A model generated the notes under the pieces. That model saw only the letters and a program-made list of their open reading frames with translations. It was not told the origin of the DNA and made no database searches. Shown here piece by piece: positions 23,800-48,637 of a stretch of 64,000 bases of DNA (positions are counted from its first letter, which is position 1; the number at the start of each line of letters is the position of its first letter). The position numbers and the translations under genes were made by a program. Source of the stretch: Silurus meridionalis (taxonomy: Eukaryota; Chordata; Actinopteri; Siluriformes; Siluridae); NCBI RefSeq assembly GCF_014805685.1, contig NC_060892.1, positions 18,984,990 to 19,048,989 of the forward strand, written 5' to 3'.

Positions 23800-24306
23800 T
23801 CTCTCGAGGGTCCTGCTGCACGGTCATGTCCCCTTTCCCCCACTGAACGGCGCTCCTTCCGAGTCCCGACGCGGTGCCACGCATGTCGCGTCATATCCGG
23901 CTGATGCTGGGGATTTGTTTGTTTTTATTTTGGCCAGGAGCAGGTTTTCCTGTGCGGCTGCACCGGTTTACATCGCACGCCTCTCACAGCGCACCCCAAA
24001 TGAATGTCCCCATCAACAGAACTATTTCCCGATGATGTCTAAGCGCCTATGAGACAACACCCGGTGTCTCCGCTGAAAGCTGCACAGCCGATTAGCTGCC
24101 GGTCCTGGGCTACCATTGACAGCTCGCTAGCTAGCCTGCTAACACGATTAATGCACACTATAAAGCGAGCTGAAGAGCACAGCTAGCTAACAGGGCCAGC
24201 TGTCCACCTGGAGACGAGGAAGAGCGCTCGCTGGCCAGCTAACCAGCCCGGGAGTCCCCTGGTGTCCCAGCCACAATCCCCCGACAGTGTCTCCGTGTCC
24301 CTGACC
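23800..24306 (+). promoter_or_regulatory. PRKACB: PRKACB C-beta-1 promoter and 5' UTR (GC-rich)
   Basis: CpG-containing, GC-rich stretch in an AT-rich surrounding, directly upstream of the C-beta-1 ATG. It looks like a CpG-island promoter. No TATA box stands out and the start site is not fixed. The context around the ATG (gaccatgg) is a good Kozak match. Confidence 0.6.
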
Positions 24307-37062
<12,756 letters not shown>

Positions 37063-37759
37063 TTGAAACAAGAGCTCTCAAAGGGCTCGTACATTTTTTG
37101 GATTTTTGTTTTCTCCTTTACTTTGCACTCCTTCAAAGGTGAGAGGCGAAGCTCCGACCTTCATGTGTGTTTCACATTTCTTCATTCCACAAAGGTTACG
37201 AGAGATACATGAGTGCCGTGATCTCTGTGTGCAAATCGCACCGAGCTATACATGAAGTTCGGCACGAAACCGCAGTTTCTCTTTCGGGCTGCATCACAAA
37301 GCACCAGACACACTCTTAGTTTGTTTCTCTCTTTTTTTTATTTTGTTATATTTCTTCTTGTAATTATTTTATTTGTAGTATTTTTTTTTAATTATTGGAC
37401 CGAATGAAGAGCTACTTTAACTTGTGTTTAAGGAGATTACTATCAGTCTGTGATACTGCACTTTTTTAAGGATTGGTGCTGCTTGTTCTTGCCAGCAACA
37501 TATTACATCAGTTACGTGCTAATTCAGTTCTTAAGCTTTATGCTGTTCGTGACATATTCACTTCCCGCCTACGTAGAGTGAATGTGTGTATGCTTGTGTA
37601 TCACTGTGTGGGTGGTACGTGCGCGTGCGCGCATGCGTGCGTGCGTGTGTATGTGTGCGCATGCGTGCAAAAAGCCTACTGAACGAGTATTGTGAAGGTT
37701 ATTATTCTAAATATTATTATTATTAAACACTTTTTTTTTAATAACAGCCAGAGCAGATA

Positions 37760-37973
<214 letters not shown>

Positions 37974-38819
37974 ATGTTACCTCACTTTTGTGTGTAATTT
38001 CCTCATGAAGCCTAAAAGATGCTCTTTACATTTGTAAGACTGGTACGCCAGCTAGGCCTGTCACGATTCTAAAATTCTGGCTGATAATCAGCATCTAAAT
38101 AATTGACTATTTAAGGTTTACTATTTCCTTTTTATGCCATTTTTATAATAAAAGCATTACAGTAGTCTAATTAGGACCATTTAGTTAAGGGAGGAAAATT
38201 CGTTTTCAAGATTTCAGGGCTTTTCAAGGATGGAAAAGGGAAAATCTAAAAATAGCAATCGTTTATCCAACAATAAGACAAAAATCGGAAATATACGGAG
38301 AAATCTACAGAAACCGATATATGACTTGGTTTATTCATAATATCTATATACAGAACAAAACATTACCATTTTTTCTTCTAATTTTCTTTGTTTCGTTTTT
38401 TTATTTCAGATAGGGATACAAACTTTTGCACTACGCTGTGCATCAACACCAAACATAGAATATTACCTCTGCATTTGAGTCCATTTAGGAAATCGCAGTA
38501 CGAGATAAATAATAAAATATGAAATGCAAAATAAGGTACGATAGCAACAACTGTGAAAATGAAGCAAGAATTAGGAGTTAGGGTGTGTCTCAAATCAGCT
38601 CCCTAATTTAGTAGTCAGGCACTAATTAGGGACTCAGCCATTTTAAGGGTTTTCTTAGTCCAAACAAAAAACACAGGGAGCATTATTAATTATAAAGTTC
38701 CCTCACCACATATATCATTCATATATCCTGAAAAAACAAAACAAAATGTTGGACGACCTCTCAGGCAACAAATGCAAGTTGCTTGTAAGAGTTTTTGTAG
38801 CTCCCCTATGATTACTTAC

Positions 38820-39283
38820 ACATTATGGTCAAAAGATGGCGTACACCTGACTATAAGATTCAGGTTTGCTTTTTTTAACATCCCATTCTTGTTAATAATA
38901 ACCTCCATTCATCTGGGGACCACTACAGATTGGTACTTTTTGATACTCGAGATCATTTAGATGCAAAGGGTGTTATTAACGTCAGGTAGGGTGAGGAAGC
39001 CTGGGGTGCAATCAGCTTTCCAGGTGTTCAGTAGTGTTGAGGTCAGAGTTCAGGCTACTTAAGATCTCCACTCCAACTCTTGTAAACTCTGGTATGGAGT
39101 TGGCTTGGTGTACAGGGGCATTGTCATGCTGGAACATGTTTGGGTCTCCTGATTCAAGTCAAAGGGAAATTAAATTCTACTGCATCCTACACAATTGTGT
39201 GCCTCCAACTTTGTGGTAACAGTTTGGGGAAAGAACACATATGGCTGGAAAATTCAGGTGTCCCAATACTTTTGTCAATATCG
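38820..39283 (-). mobile_element. Tc1-derived non-autonomous element
   Basis: Left cattatggtcaaaagatggc, right caggtgtcccaatacttttg then tcaatatcg. Internal gttgaggtcagagttcaggc and ttgtcatgctggaacatgtt are shared with other copies in the window. Confidence 0.7.
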
Positions 39284-39449
39284 TCCTCATAGTATAGGAT
39301 AATGGTGATACTTTTGAACTTTATTTGATGTACTAAATAAGATTTGTTTGACTTTAAAGTTTAAAAGCTAGCCGTGACAGAAGCGCATGTAATGACAAAT
39401 TGATATGATATTTAAGAGGCTGTGAGGGAATTGCTGTTTATAATTAGCT

Positions 39450-39700
39450 AAAATAGAATAGCCTTTATCTGTCACATATACAATACAGCACAGTGAAATT
39501 CTTTTCTTCGCATATCCCTGCCTGTTTGGAAGCTGCGGTCAGAGCGCAGGGTCAGTCGTGATACGGGCCCCTTGAGGCCAGAAGGTTAAGGGCCTTGCTT
39601 AAGGGCCCAAGAGTGGCAGCTTGGCGATACCGCGAATTTAAACCCCGACCTTCCGATCAGTAACACAGCACCTTAACCACTACGCTACCACTCCCTCCAA
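39450..39700 (-). repeat. tRNA-derived SINE
   Basis: Longer copy of the family at 9430-9615, with gcctttatctgtcacatata, cacagtgaaattcttttctt and gggcccaagagtggcagctt. The promoter end (minus-strand A box near 39690) is at the right. Confidence 0.65.
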
Positions 39701-39701
39701 A

Positions 39702-39760
39702 GCTCAGTTCCCTGACTGGGAATCGAACCCGGGCTGCCCGAATCCTAACCACTAGACATA
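39702..39760 (-). repeat. tRNA-Glu-like SINE head fragment
   Basis: Minus strand reads GTCTAGTGGTTAGGATTCGG then CCCGGGTTCGATTCCCAGTC and AGGGAA, strongly tRNA-Glu-like but lacking the anticodon arm. It adjoins the previous SINE, so it is a retroposed fragment and not a working tRNA gene. Confidence 0.65.
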
Positions 39761-39879
39761 ACAGAAATTAGTTGTTTATGTTTTTAAAATGTAAAGGTAC
39801 AGTATGTCATTCTTTCGTTAATTCAAATACTGTAATGTAAAGAAATGCTTATTTAAATGACTCAGCTGTTCAGACATTA

Positions 39880-40150
39880 AGTGGAAGTTTGTTCTGCTTT
39901 CTTGGTGTCTGAACAAGATGTTTTAAGCATGTCTCCCTGAGAGATGGTGGGACCAGTCAAGCAGTCTTGGAGAACTGGAGGCAGTGTAGGTGCAGTATGG
40001 GGTGAGATAAGGGCTGAGAGATAGATGGGTGCTGATCCGTTTTTTTTTTTTTTTTTACATTGTAGGCAAGTATCAGTGTTTTGAATCTGATGCCCGTACA
40101 GGGAGCCAGTGGAGGGAGTGTAGCAATGAGATGATGTGGGACAATTTACT
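39880..40150. repeat. Dispersed repeat fragment, family not identified
   Basis: tctccctgagagatggtggg, cagtcttggagaactggagg and ccgtacagggagccagtgga look like a widely copied fish repeat, possibly LINE-derived, with a poly-T run at 40040-40056. Confidence 0.35.
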
Positions 40151-42266
40151 TTGCAAATTACACATTTCAATTATAGAAATATAATCAACTTTGGGGTAAC
40201 AGTTACAGGTTTGCACAGGGCCATAATTACACGACCACATCACCGATTGTTTTTCTAGAACAATGTTTTATTCTATATTTCTTATTCATTCAGCTTCAAT
40301 CATATGCACAAATGCATAATTCAAATAATCATGATTTGGTTATTATGTATTAATTGTGACAGGCCTGCAACATCTGCATAAGAATGACTTATGTGAACCT
40401 GTGACTTCACTTACTCAGTTCACACTGTTACTTTTCAATTTCCTCAACCGCGTGCTTTTCGTATTTATTTTTTGCTTTACACTTCTCCTACATCACCTTA
40501 CATTCCACAAAATTTCGTTATTCATTCGATCGTGAGTATGTTAGATTGCGGCATTTACATTCAGCACAAAACAAACATTATTTTGCTGACTGAGCTGTTT
40601 CATTTCATGTCGTTTCTCTTTATGAAGTCTATTTATACATATGTTAAAGAGATAACTTATAATGTTCTATTTGTTGAAACCTTCTGACTGACATTTTGTT
40701 CAAAGTTCGAACTTTTTTTGTGGAAGGCAGTGTTTTATTTCTTATTTTGAATGTTCAGCACTTGATACTCCCAAAAATATATATTAAAAAAAAGGTTTAG
40801 TATTTCACTCGTCAGTGTAGGCTCTAGTATGCAATGTCTATGTATTTAGTTTGTATGATCATTTGCACAAAGGTCATTTAGACAGTGCAGACACAACCCC
40901 CCCACCCCACCCCCCACCTCCACATTATTAGCCTACATGTATTTTTAAGGGATGTGTCCACGTTTTCGCTGTAGCATATTTTATGTAACAAATGATATGT
41001 CACTGTAACAAATAAAGGAAAATGCTTTGTACTTCAGTGTTTTCAGTGTTTGTTTTTTTTGTTGATGTATATTGCAGCGTTATGCTAAAATGCTCTAAAA
41101 CTATTCTCCCATTAATCTGTATTTCATACATAAAATGAAGTTGGTAGGACATGATTTGGAAAGGCACTTGTGAAGTGTTTCAGTAATGGTTGACCTTCTG
41201 CTAGTTTCTCCACACATCGTCGCTGGAGCTCAACCAGACTCAACCACTTCCTGTGAGATGATTGCTCAGTTTAGGCCAAAGCCAAAAAATTATAAAGGCC
41301 ACTGTGCTCTTAGGCCTTTTCAGCTCAGCAGATTTTTTTTTGTGACGAGCCCTGGGGTGCAGTCAGGCTTTCAGTGCATCATAATATAATTTTCAATAAG
41401 GTTCAGGTCAGACCTCTGTATATGTAAGTGGAATAAAACACTCGAGGCTGCGCTGTGTTCTGCATGCTCTGCTTCAAGTTGAGTCACATCACATGCCATT
41501 TTCCATAATAGCCCGTCTGGTCAGGTTTTATTCCTTATTATACCAAGATTCCCAATCCTAACACTCCTACACAGTTACATGCAGTGACGTTAAGGGCGGT
41601 TGAGGCACTGGACAGACAGAGACAGATTTATGCACAAATATGAAATTATCTATAAATTAGTTTGATAAAGTTTAATGTTATTTCATGTAAAACGATCAGT
41701 ACTTGCACGCTCTCACTGCAACAGGGGTAATGGCTGTCTTTCATGGTACTTTTTATTGCAGTTTGATTGACAGCAACAAGCCTAAATAACGTTTACACAG
41801 AAATATGAAATAAGTTAATTAGACTAAGGTGGTGACAAATCAAGGTCAACAAACACTATATTGATGATATTCACACAAATAGTAATTTTATTTATTGGAA
41901 TATAAGCCGCTCCTGACTGAAAGTGGTTGGCAGTTAATTGGCAGTTTAATTGGATTAAAGGGTGTGTAGGGAACAGGAAGTGAATTAATTTCTGTAGGAC
42001 ATTTATGAATAAGTGCGTTATGTTATAGTAAAGTAAAGTATTTAAGAAGGTTCTCTGATGGAGTATTGTTTAATGACTACTGAGAAGAAAAAAGTTCTCA
42101 GTCGGCTAATATTAACGAATAAACTTGTGAATGTCAAATTATGTTTTTACCTTGTGCTCAGTTCTAATGGGAATATGGCTTCTGCACTTTATTGTACCTT
42201 TGATTTTGATGATAAAAACAATTTAAAACATATAGAATGCCATTTATAATACACATCAGAGAGAAA

Positions 42267-42269
<3 letters not shown>

Positions 42270-42338
<69 letters not shown>
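42270..42338. repeat. (TA)n microsatellite
   Basis: About 34 uninterrupted TA units. Confidence 0.95.
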
Positions 42339-42342
<4 letters not shown>

Positions 42343-42528
42343 TACAAATTCACATTCAATTCAATTCAATTGTTTTAATAGAATAAAATGGCTGAGGGGC
42401 TGCCTCTCCAGACTGCACATCTGTTCCTAAATCTCAGATACTGAAGTGTACTTTCCCTGTTCTCTAAATAGAAGTGCAGTTAATTAGCAGTTTAATCAGA
42501 TTAAGACGTGTGTAGGGGACAGAAGTGA

Positions 42529-42531
<3 letters not shown>

Positions 42532-42618
<87 letters not shown>

Positions 42619-42637
42619 CTGTGTGTGTGTGTGTGTC
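42532..42637. repeat. (TA)n-(TG)n compound microsatellite
   Basis: About 33 TA units followed directly by about 19 TG units with one interruption. Confidence 0.95.
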
Positions 42638-42689
42638 AGGGGTTTTCTTTGCCCAGACGGCCATGTTTAATAGACGTGGGACTGAAACA

Positions 42690-42867
42690 ACATGACCCAC
42701 GATACATTGCGCATGCACCAGCCGGACGCGTCTGATTGGCTGCACGGCTCGCGTGCGTCGAAGGATTTTGCCGGAAGTTCAAATGGGTTTGTGTCAAATG
42801 TAGCCGAGCTGCCAAAGGAAACATCTGAGTCCTGCTGTGTGATAGACTTTAAAACAGAACATAAAGG
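42690..42867 (+). promoter_or_regulatory. Candidate SAMD13 promoter and 5' UTR exon
   Basis: CpG-rich island in AT-rich DNA with an NRF1-like tgcgcatgcacc (about 42708), an inverted CCAAT box (gattggctg at about 42733) and a plausible splice donor aaag|gtgtgtg at about 42867. The first SAMD13 coding exon begins at an acceptor (48594), so an upstream untranslated exon is expected. Linkage to SAMD13 is inference. Confidence 0.4.
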
Positions 42868-43859
42868 TGTGTGTATTTATTTTTTTCCTTCTTCTTCTTC
42901 TCTGGTTTATAAGTGTGTTTGAGTGTGTGTATGAGTGTGTGTGTGAGTGTATGTGTGTGTGTTACCGACACTGATATACTCGAGCAGGAAGCTGAGCTCC
43001 AGTTTCATTAACGCTCGCTGTTTTTACTATTGTACTGAATACAGCGACTGAAGCTAGCGTGCTAACCTTATACAGGACTTTTCCTAGCTTCTGGGGCATT
43101 TATTACAATCATAAAAAATATTGTTCTTATTATATTTTTGCATAATATATATTTTTGATAATAAAAGTTATTTTGCGTAGTAAGTGGATATTCCTGCGAA
43201 GTCATTTATATTTTACATTTTGACTTTTGCTACGCTAATTCCAAACTCTCATCACTATCAGTCTGAGACAACACTGATTTCCGTCTGTTTATCCAAAAAA
43301 ATGGTTTATTTACTATTATGTTGTGCATATTTACAATTTCTGCGGTTCGAATCGGCAAACCTGGAGGTTTTATAATATAAATAAAATCTTCGAGAAGGTT
43401 CTGTGGTCGAGTCCCGTTTAGTGACATGACTGAAGGGGAGAGAAGTTCTGCTGATGGTGTGGATCAACAGACTGAACTCAAATTATTGTTCTTAAACTCA
43501 CAAATAAACTTTGTGTTTGTATAAACTGATAATTCTGTGTTGGAAAGTGAGCAGATATGGTAAATGTGAATCATTTTGTCTTTAGGATCTGTTTAATGGA
43601 AACAAAAGTAGAAAAAAAAAAATAAAAAAACACATGCGTGACAAAAAAATGCAGTTTAATACAGTCAAATTAAATCCTAATTTGTAAGTAATACCCTATT
43701 TAAATAAAAAAAATTAAAAAAGATAGATCAGTCATGATGGATACAAAAGTGCTTTGAGTCTCTTGCAGTGAATACGCTACACTAGATTACAAACTAAATA
43801 TAATTCAGACTACAACTCTTGATTTTTACAAAGCAAACTTGGAAAGTGCTAATTTAAGT

Positions 43860-44218
43860 GTTTCAGGAAGAGGAAGTTCTTCAACCGTCGCTTAAAGAGA
43901 GCCAGGGACTGGAAATAACAAGAGCGTGAACAAGCACCTGGGCAGCCTGTGTGGACGAAATGGTCGAATCCTTCTGATGTAGAGAAGAAATGGACAGGAA
44001 CCAGCCACATCAGCAACATGTGAGGGGAAGGACAGTTGATTGTCCACAGTTACTCCAAGATTACAAGCAGTGGCTGAATGGGAGAGCAGAGAGTCATGGA
44101 GAGTTATTCGGAGATCTTGACCTGGAGATGAATCACCTGGGATGAGCAGCAGTTCTGTTGTGCTGGGGTTGAGTTTTAGTTTATGAGCACTCATCCATGA
44201 AGATATGTCTGTCAAGCA
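43860..44218 (-). mobile_element. Rex1/L2-type LINE fragment
   Basis: Minus-strand frame with ISSWMSAHKLKLNPSTTELL, then LGVTVDNQLSFPSHVADV and RFLLY-like LYIRRIRPF, the C-terminal reverse-transcriptase region of Rex1/L2-like LINEs. Disrupted and 5'-truncated. Confidence 0.75.
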
Positions 44219-44368
44219 TGTCGAGATCCGAGCGGAAGCTGTGGTATCTGGATGGATGGATAGATAGATACAACTTTATTGTAATCGCATAGTACAAGTA
44301 TAGAATGTGTATGTGAAAGAAAATTTAGAGCAAGATGTATGTGAGGCACAATATATATGTAGAGAAAT

Positions 44369-44370
<2 letters not shown>

Positions 44371-44398
<28 letters not shown>
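44371..44398. repeat. (TG)n microsatellite
   Basis: About 14 TG units beside an AT-rich stretch. Confidence 0.9.
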
Positions 44399-44402
<4 letters not shown>

Positions 44403-44409
44403 ATATACA

Positions 44410-45772
44410 CAGGTGCATCTCAATTAATTAGAATATCATAAGTTGATTTATTTTAGTAAATCAATACAAAAAGTGAAACTTGTATATTATATAGATTCAT
44501 CACACACAGACTGATATATTTCAAGTGTTTATTTCGTGTTTATTTTGTCTCACATTTAACAAAAACCCACCAATTTATTTTCAAAAAATTCGAATATCGA
44601 ATAATATATTCAGTCCGAACACCTGTAAATGTTTCCCGAGCCTTTAAATGGTGTCTCAGGCTAAACAGTTGACAGTTGTTCAGAAGACGATCATTGACAC
44701 CCTGCACATGGAGGGTGAGACACAAAAGGTCATCGCTAAAGAAGCTGCTGTTTACAGAGTGCTGTATCCAAGCACATTAATGGAAAGTTAAATTGAAGGA
44801 AAAAATGTGGTAGAAAAAGGTGACGCGAAGCCCATTCAAGAATATGTGGGAGATTCATAAAGAGTGGACTGCAGTTGGAGTCAGTGCTTCAAGAGCCACC
44901 ACATATAGACGTATCCATGGGCTACAACTGACGCATTCCTCGTGTTAATCCACTCCTGAACCAGAGACAACGTCAGAGGTGTCTTACCTGGGCAAAGGAC
45001 AAAAAGGACTGGACTGTTGCGCAAAGGGCCAAAGTCGTCTTTTCAGATGAAATGAAAGAAATGAAGGTCCCAGAGTCTGGAAGAAGAGGCACAGAATCCA
45101 AGTTGCTTATGGTCCAGTGTAAAGTTTGCACAGTCAGTGGTGGTTTGGGGAGTCGTATCATCTGCTGTTGTTGGTCCACTGTGTTTTATTAAGTCCAAGG
45201 TCAGCACAGACGTCTACCAGGAAGTTTTAGAGCACTTCATTCTTCACTCTACTGACCAGCTTTTTGGAGATGTCTACTTCATTTTCCAGCAGAATTTGGC
45301 ACCTGCCCACACTGCCCAAAGCCCATGGTGTTGATGTGCTTGACTGGCCAGCAAAGTCACCAGACCTGAACTCTATAAAGAATCGATGTGGTATTGTCAA
45401 AAGGAAAATGAGAAACAGGAGACTAAAACATGCAGATGAGCTGAAGGCCACTGTCATACAACCTCAGCAGTGCCACAGACTGATCACCTCCATCCCATGC
45501 TGAATTGAGGCAGTAATTAAAGCAAGAGGAGCCTTTACCCAGTATTGAGTACATATACAGAAAACGAACATACTTTCCAGAAGACCAACAATTCACTAAA
45601 AATGTTTTTTTGATAGGTCTTGTGAAGTATTCTATTTTTTTTCTTTTTTCTTATTTTTTAATAAATTGGTGGGTTTTCATTAAATGTGAGACAAAATCAT
45701 CAAAACTAAAAGAAATAAACATTCGAAATATCAGTCTGTGTGTGATAAATCTTTATAATATACTAGTTTTCT
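44410..45772 (+). mobile_element. Near full-length Tc1/mariner element, transposase decayed
   Basis: Left end caggtgcatctcaattaatt and tcacacacagactgatatat; right end atatcagtctgtgtgtgata. A transposase-like start codon lies at about 44648 (MVSQAKQLTVVQKTIID), followed by several frameshifts and stops. Later pieces include VFSDEM-like and VLDWPAKSPDLNSIKNRCG, the Tc1 DDE catalytic region. The outermost right terminus looks truncated. Inactive. Confidence 0.85.
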
Positions 45773-45850
45773 ATTGAGATGTGTGTGTGCGTGCACAATA
45801 TGAGATATACACAACGATACAAAGGTTATGCATGCAGGTGTATATACAGA

Positions 45851-45985
45851 TGGTTCAGTGCATCTGGAAAATATTCACAGTGCTTGACTTTTTCCACATT
45901 ATGTTACAGCCTCATTCTTAAATTTAGCAAATGTATAATTTTCCTCAAAATTCTACAAACAATACCACATAAAGACGTTTGTTTG
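45851..45985. mobile_element. Tc1-like terminal fragment
   Basis: gtgcatctggaaaatattca, cagtgcttgactttttccac and attatgttacagcctcattc resemble the ends of a common fish Tc1 element. A (TA)n follows at 45989-46040. Confidence 0.5.

Positions 45986-45988
<3 letters not shown>

Positions 45989-46040
<52 letters not shown>
45989..46040. repeat. (TA)n microsatellite
   Basis: About 26 TA units. Confidence 0.95.
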
Positions 46041-46045
<5 letters not shown>

Positions 46046-48594
46046 TTTTTTTTAAAGTCAGGCTAATGTTTTAAACAGTATAAGAATCAACCTTATTAGA
46101 AGAGTAGACACGACATAATCACTGTTTACTCTTGAAAAGCAAAAGTACAAGAACGCCTGCAAAACACGTTTCAAATAGACAAATATTTAATGTCACAGCA
46201 CTGATGTGCAGGATCAGAACTACTGCTCTCTCTCTCTCTCCTTCTCAGAGACACAGAGAGAAACTTTGTTTGTGATGTTGATATGAAAAACGAAGCAGAA
46301 AACATCCACAAACATTAATGCACAAGGGAAATGTAACCGGCACCTAAAATATTTGGAATACTGTCTTTATCAAATCAGTTCAAACTGAAACTGTTTATCT
46401 GTGGCATGTCTGTGCCCAATCTCAGTTTCCTATCAGAACGTTTCCTTCAGGATCATTTCTGCAGCCGAACATGAGCTAAAAGTCTTAAGCGGATTCATTT
46501 TGACATAATTCTTGTTAGAAAAAATACACAATAAATATTGAAATGGCTTCTAAAACCTTTGCCGGTTTTCTTGTGCTGCTTCTTAAGAGAAAACAGGATT
46601 TGCTGGTTGACTGAGTGTTTATGATGATCATGTTTACTCCTGTAATAAGGTCGATGCTTATACTGTTAAAACGTTAGTGTTCGTATTCTGTATTACCGAT
46701 ATTGTGGATTATGATTGTCCTATACTCCTGATGGACTTCAACAGTGCAGCTTTACCACTTTACCTCCTTAATGAACTTCAAATACTTAGAGTTATGGAAT
46801 GACTGCATGAGCCACGTTACTGGGCAGAATGCGTTAGAAAAGACCAGATTATAGATATAATATAATATGATAACGTGACATCAGAACTCTGGGTATCGGT
46901 TCACTACCTGATACGGCTATGATTCTGGCAGTGTCCAACAGTTTTCTTCATGATGGTTGGTCATTTCTGTGATTGATGGAGGAGGAAGAGTCTGCCGCAC
47001 CTTCCTCCCAGACCACGTGTCTATTGAAGATAGCAAAAAAAGTGCTGATTGAATCAGAGGTTTCCTATCCAAGGTTTTAGGCCGTTCTCTTTCCTAGAAC
47101 CTGTGTTCAGCTTATTAACTGTGGGTTTTCTACTAATATGCACTATTCCAAGTTCGCTTCCATTAGATTTACACTCTCACCTTTTTTTTTTGTTTGTTTT
47201 TTGTTTTTTTTCCGTTCTGAAGGTTGTTTCATCACATTGACCTTCCTGAAGACAGCTGAGAAGGGCATCAAAACAATGGCACTGAGCGTACCATGAGGTT
47301 TGAGCTGCGGACCTCAAATGAAACATCGCATTCAACTTTGACAACCAGGTATCCGTTTTCTTCTGTCAATCCACGGCTGCTTTTATTCTAATATTAAGTT
47401 TGTTCACAAATGCTTTTCACCCTCTGAAAGCTAGGACACGCTTTATGCGTGGTATAAATTTTATCAACCTGATAACTCCTTTCACAAGTAGTGCCATCAT
47501 AAAGATGATGCTCATCCAGAACACACTTCCAGCACACTCGTCAGTCTGACTCTGTAGCACAGCGCTCTGTCGGATTCTAAGATGTGATTGGTCAGAAGGT
47601 GTTCATCACTTTAGATCAATAGCATGGCCCTGCAGGTAGTGGCATCTGTATTTTAAATGACCAGTTCAATAATAATGCCGCTAAGCGCTAATTAACAGAG
47701 AATAACGTAAGAATCATCTCCGTTAAGGCTGTTAGACGTTTGTTTATTTTTCCTTTATGAAAGAAGTCTACGGAGTAGGTGTGTTATGTTTCCTGCTTGG
47801 GAAATTCTTCAGGACAGGGAACTTTGTGACCCCTGGGTTCTTTGTCACATGACAAACTGAGGGAAATTTTTAAAAAGCTGTATTTAACCAGCCATATACA
47901 TTTGTGTGAGAGTATGTTTTTCAAGGCCACTATCACCTTCTCATCATGGATCTAAATCTTCATCATGATTTTATAAAGCTAATTAACAAAGTTTTATGCA
48001 AACAAAAGGTCATTGGACAAAGGACAAAAGGAAATCGAACTACCATCCAATTCAGCTTTGCTGTCGAAATAGTGCATATCTTTAACCTGCCTGCGCAATG
48101 TAGCGCAAACTGCATCTTTGCTTTTCTTTCGACCTGAATTCTGAGTTGCTGAACAAACCTGTTGCTTAGCAACCGCATGTGGTCGCCGTGTAGAACTGTG
48201 GGTATGTGTTTAATCGACTCAAGATCTTCAGTAGATTGTAAAAGGCCTGAGGAGTATCAGTTAATATTCTTTTCTAAGAGTTGCTTTGCTGAAAAAGTTC
48301 GATTATTTGAATTCGTCACGTGTTTTTTATAGTTAAAATGTAATGCGTCTAAATCTTGATTTTTTTTTTTTTTTTTCCTCTCGATCAGAAAACAATTGGC
48401 ACAGTTCAAACTAAATGTGCGTTTTGGGATTTGTGGTATTGTTTTTGCGTCCTATTGAAGCAAAAAGCAGCAATTGAGGATTAATTTGAGTCATTAACTG
48501 GTGACTGAAGAGCACAGCACACTGCCTGGGACAAAGACACACTGTTGAGTTGGAGTCTTGGCAGCTTCTTAATGGGCTGTTTGTGTTTTTCTAG
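46041..48594. other. Sequence upstream of SAMD13 coding exon 1
   Basis: AT-rich with no recognisable repeat or coding exon. If the 42.7-kb exon belongs to SAMD13 this is intronic. Confidence 0.5.
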
Positions 48595-48599
48595 CCGTC

Positions 48600-48637
48600 A
48601 TGGAAACCAAGGCAAATGGTTCGATGGAAACCAAAAG
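48600..48637 (+). CDS. SAMD13: SAMD13 coding exon 1
   Basis: Acceptor at 48594, ATG at 48600, donor GTACGT at 48638. Twelve codons plus [14 protein letters not shown]. Confidence 0.82.

Larger units (their letters stand above)
41036..42650. other. Intergenic DNA between PRKACB and SAMD13
   Basis: Contains a fragment of the Tc1-derived family near 41180-41430 (ttcaataaggttcaggtcag) and two long (TA)n arrays. No gene seen. Confidence 0.5.

Noticed and set aside
23309..23894. Long histidine/serine-rich frames resembling a repeat protein or spaced array
   Set aside because: They are translations of GAAT, GATA and GGAT microsatellites; there are no unique spacers, so not CRISPR-like, and no coding signal.
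39702..39760. Second tRNA-Glu-like sequence
   Set aside because: The anticodon arm is missing and it adjoins another SINE; a retroposed fragment.
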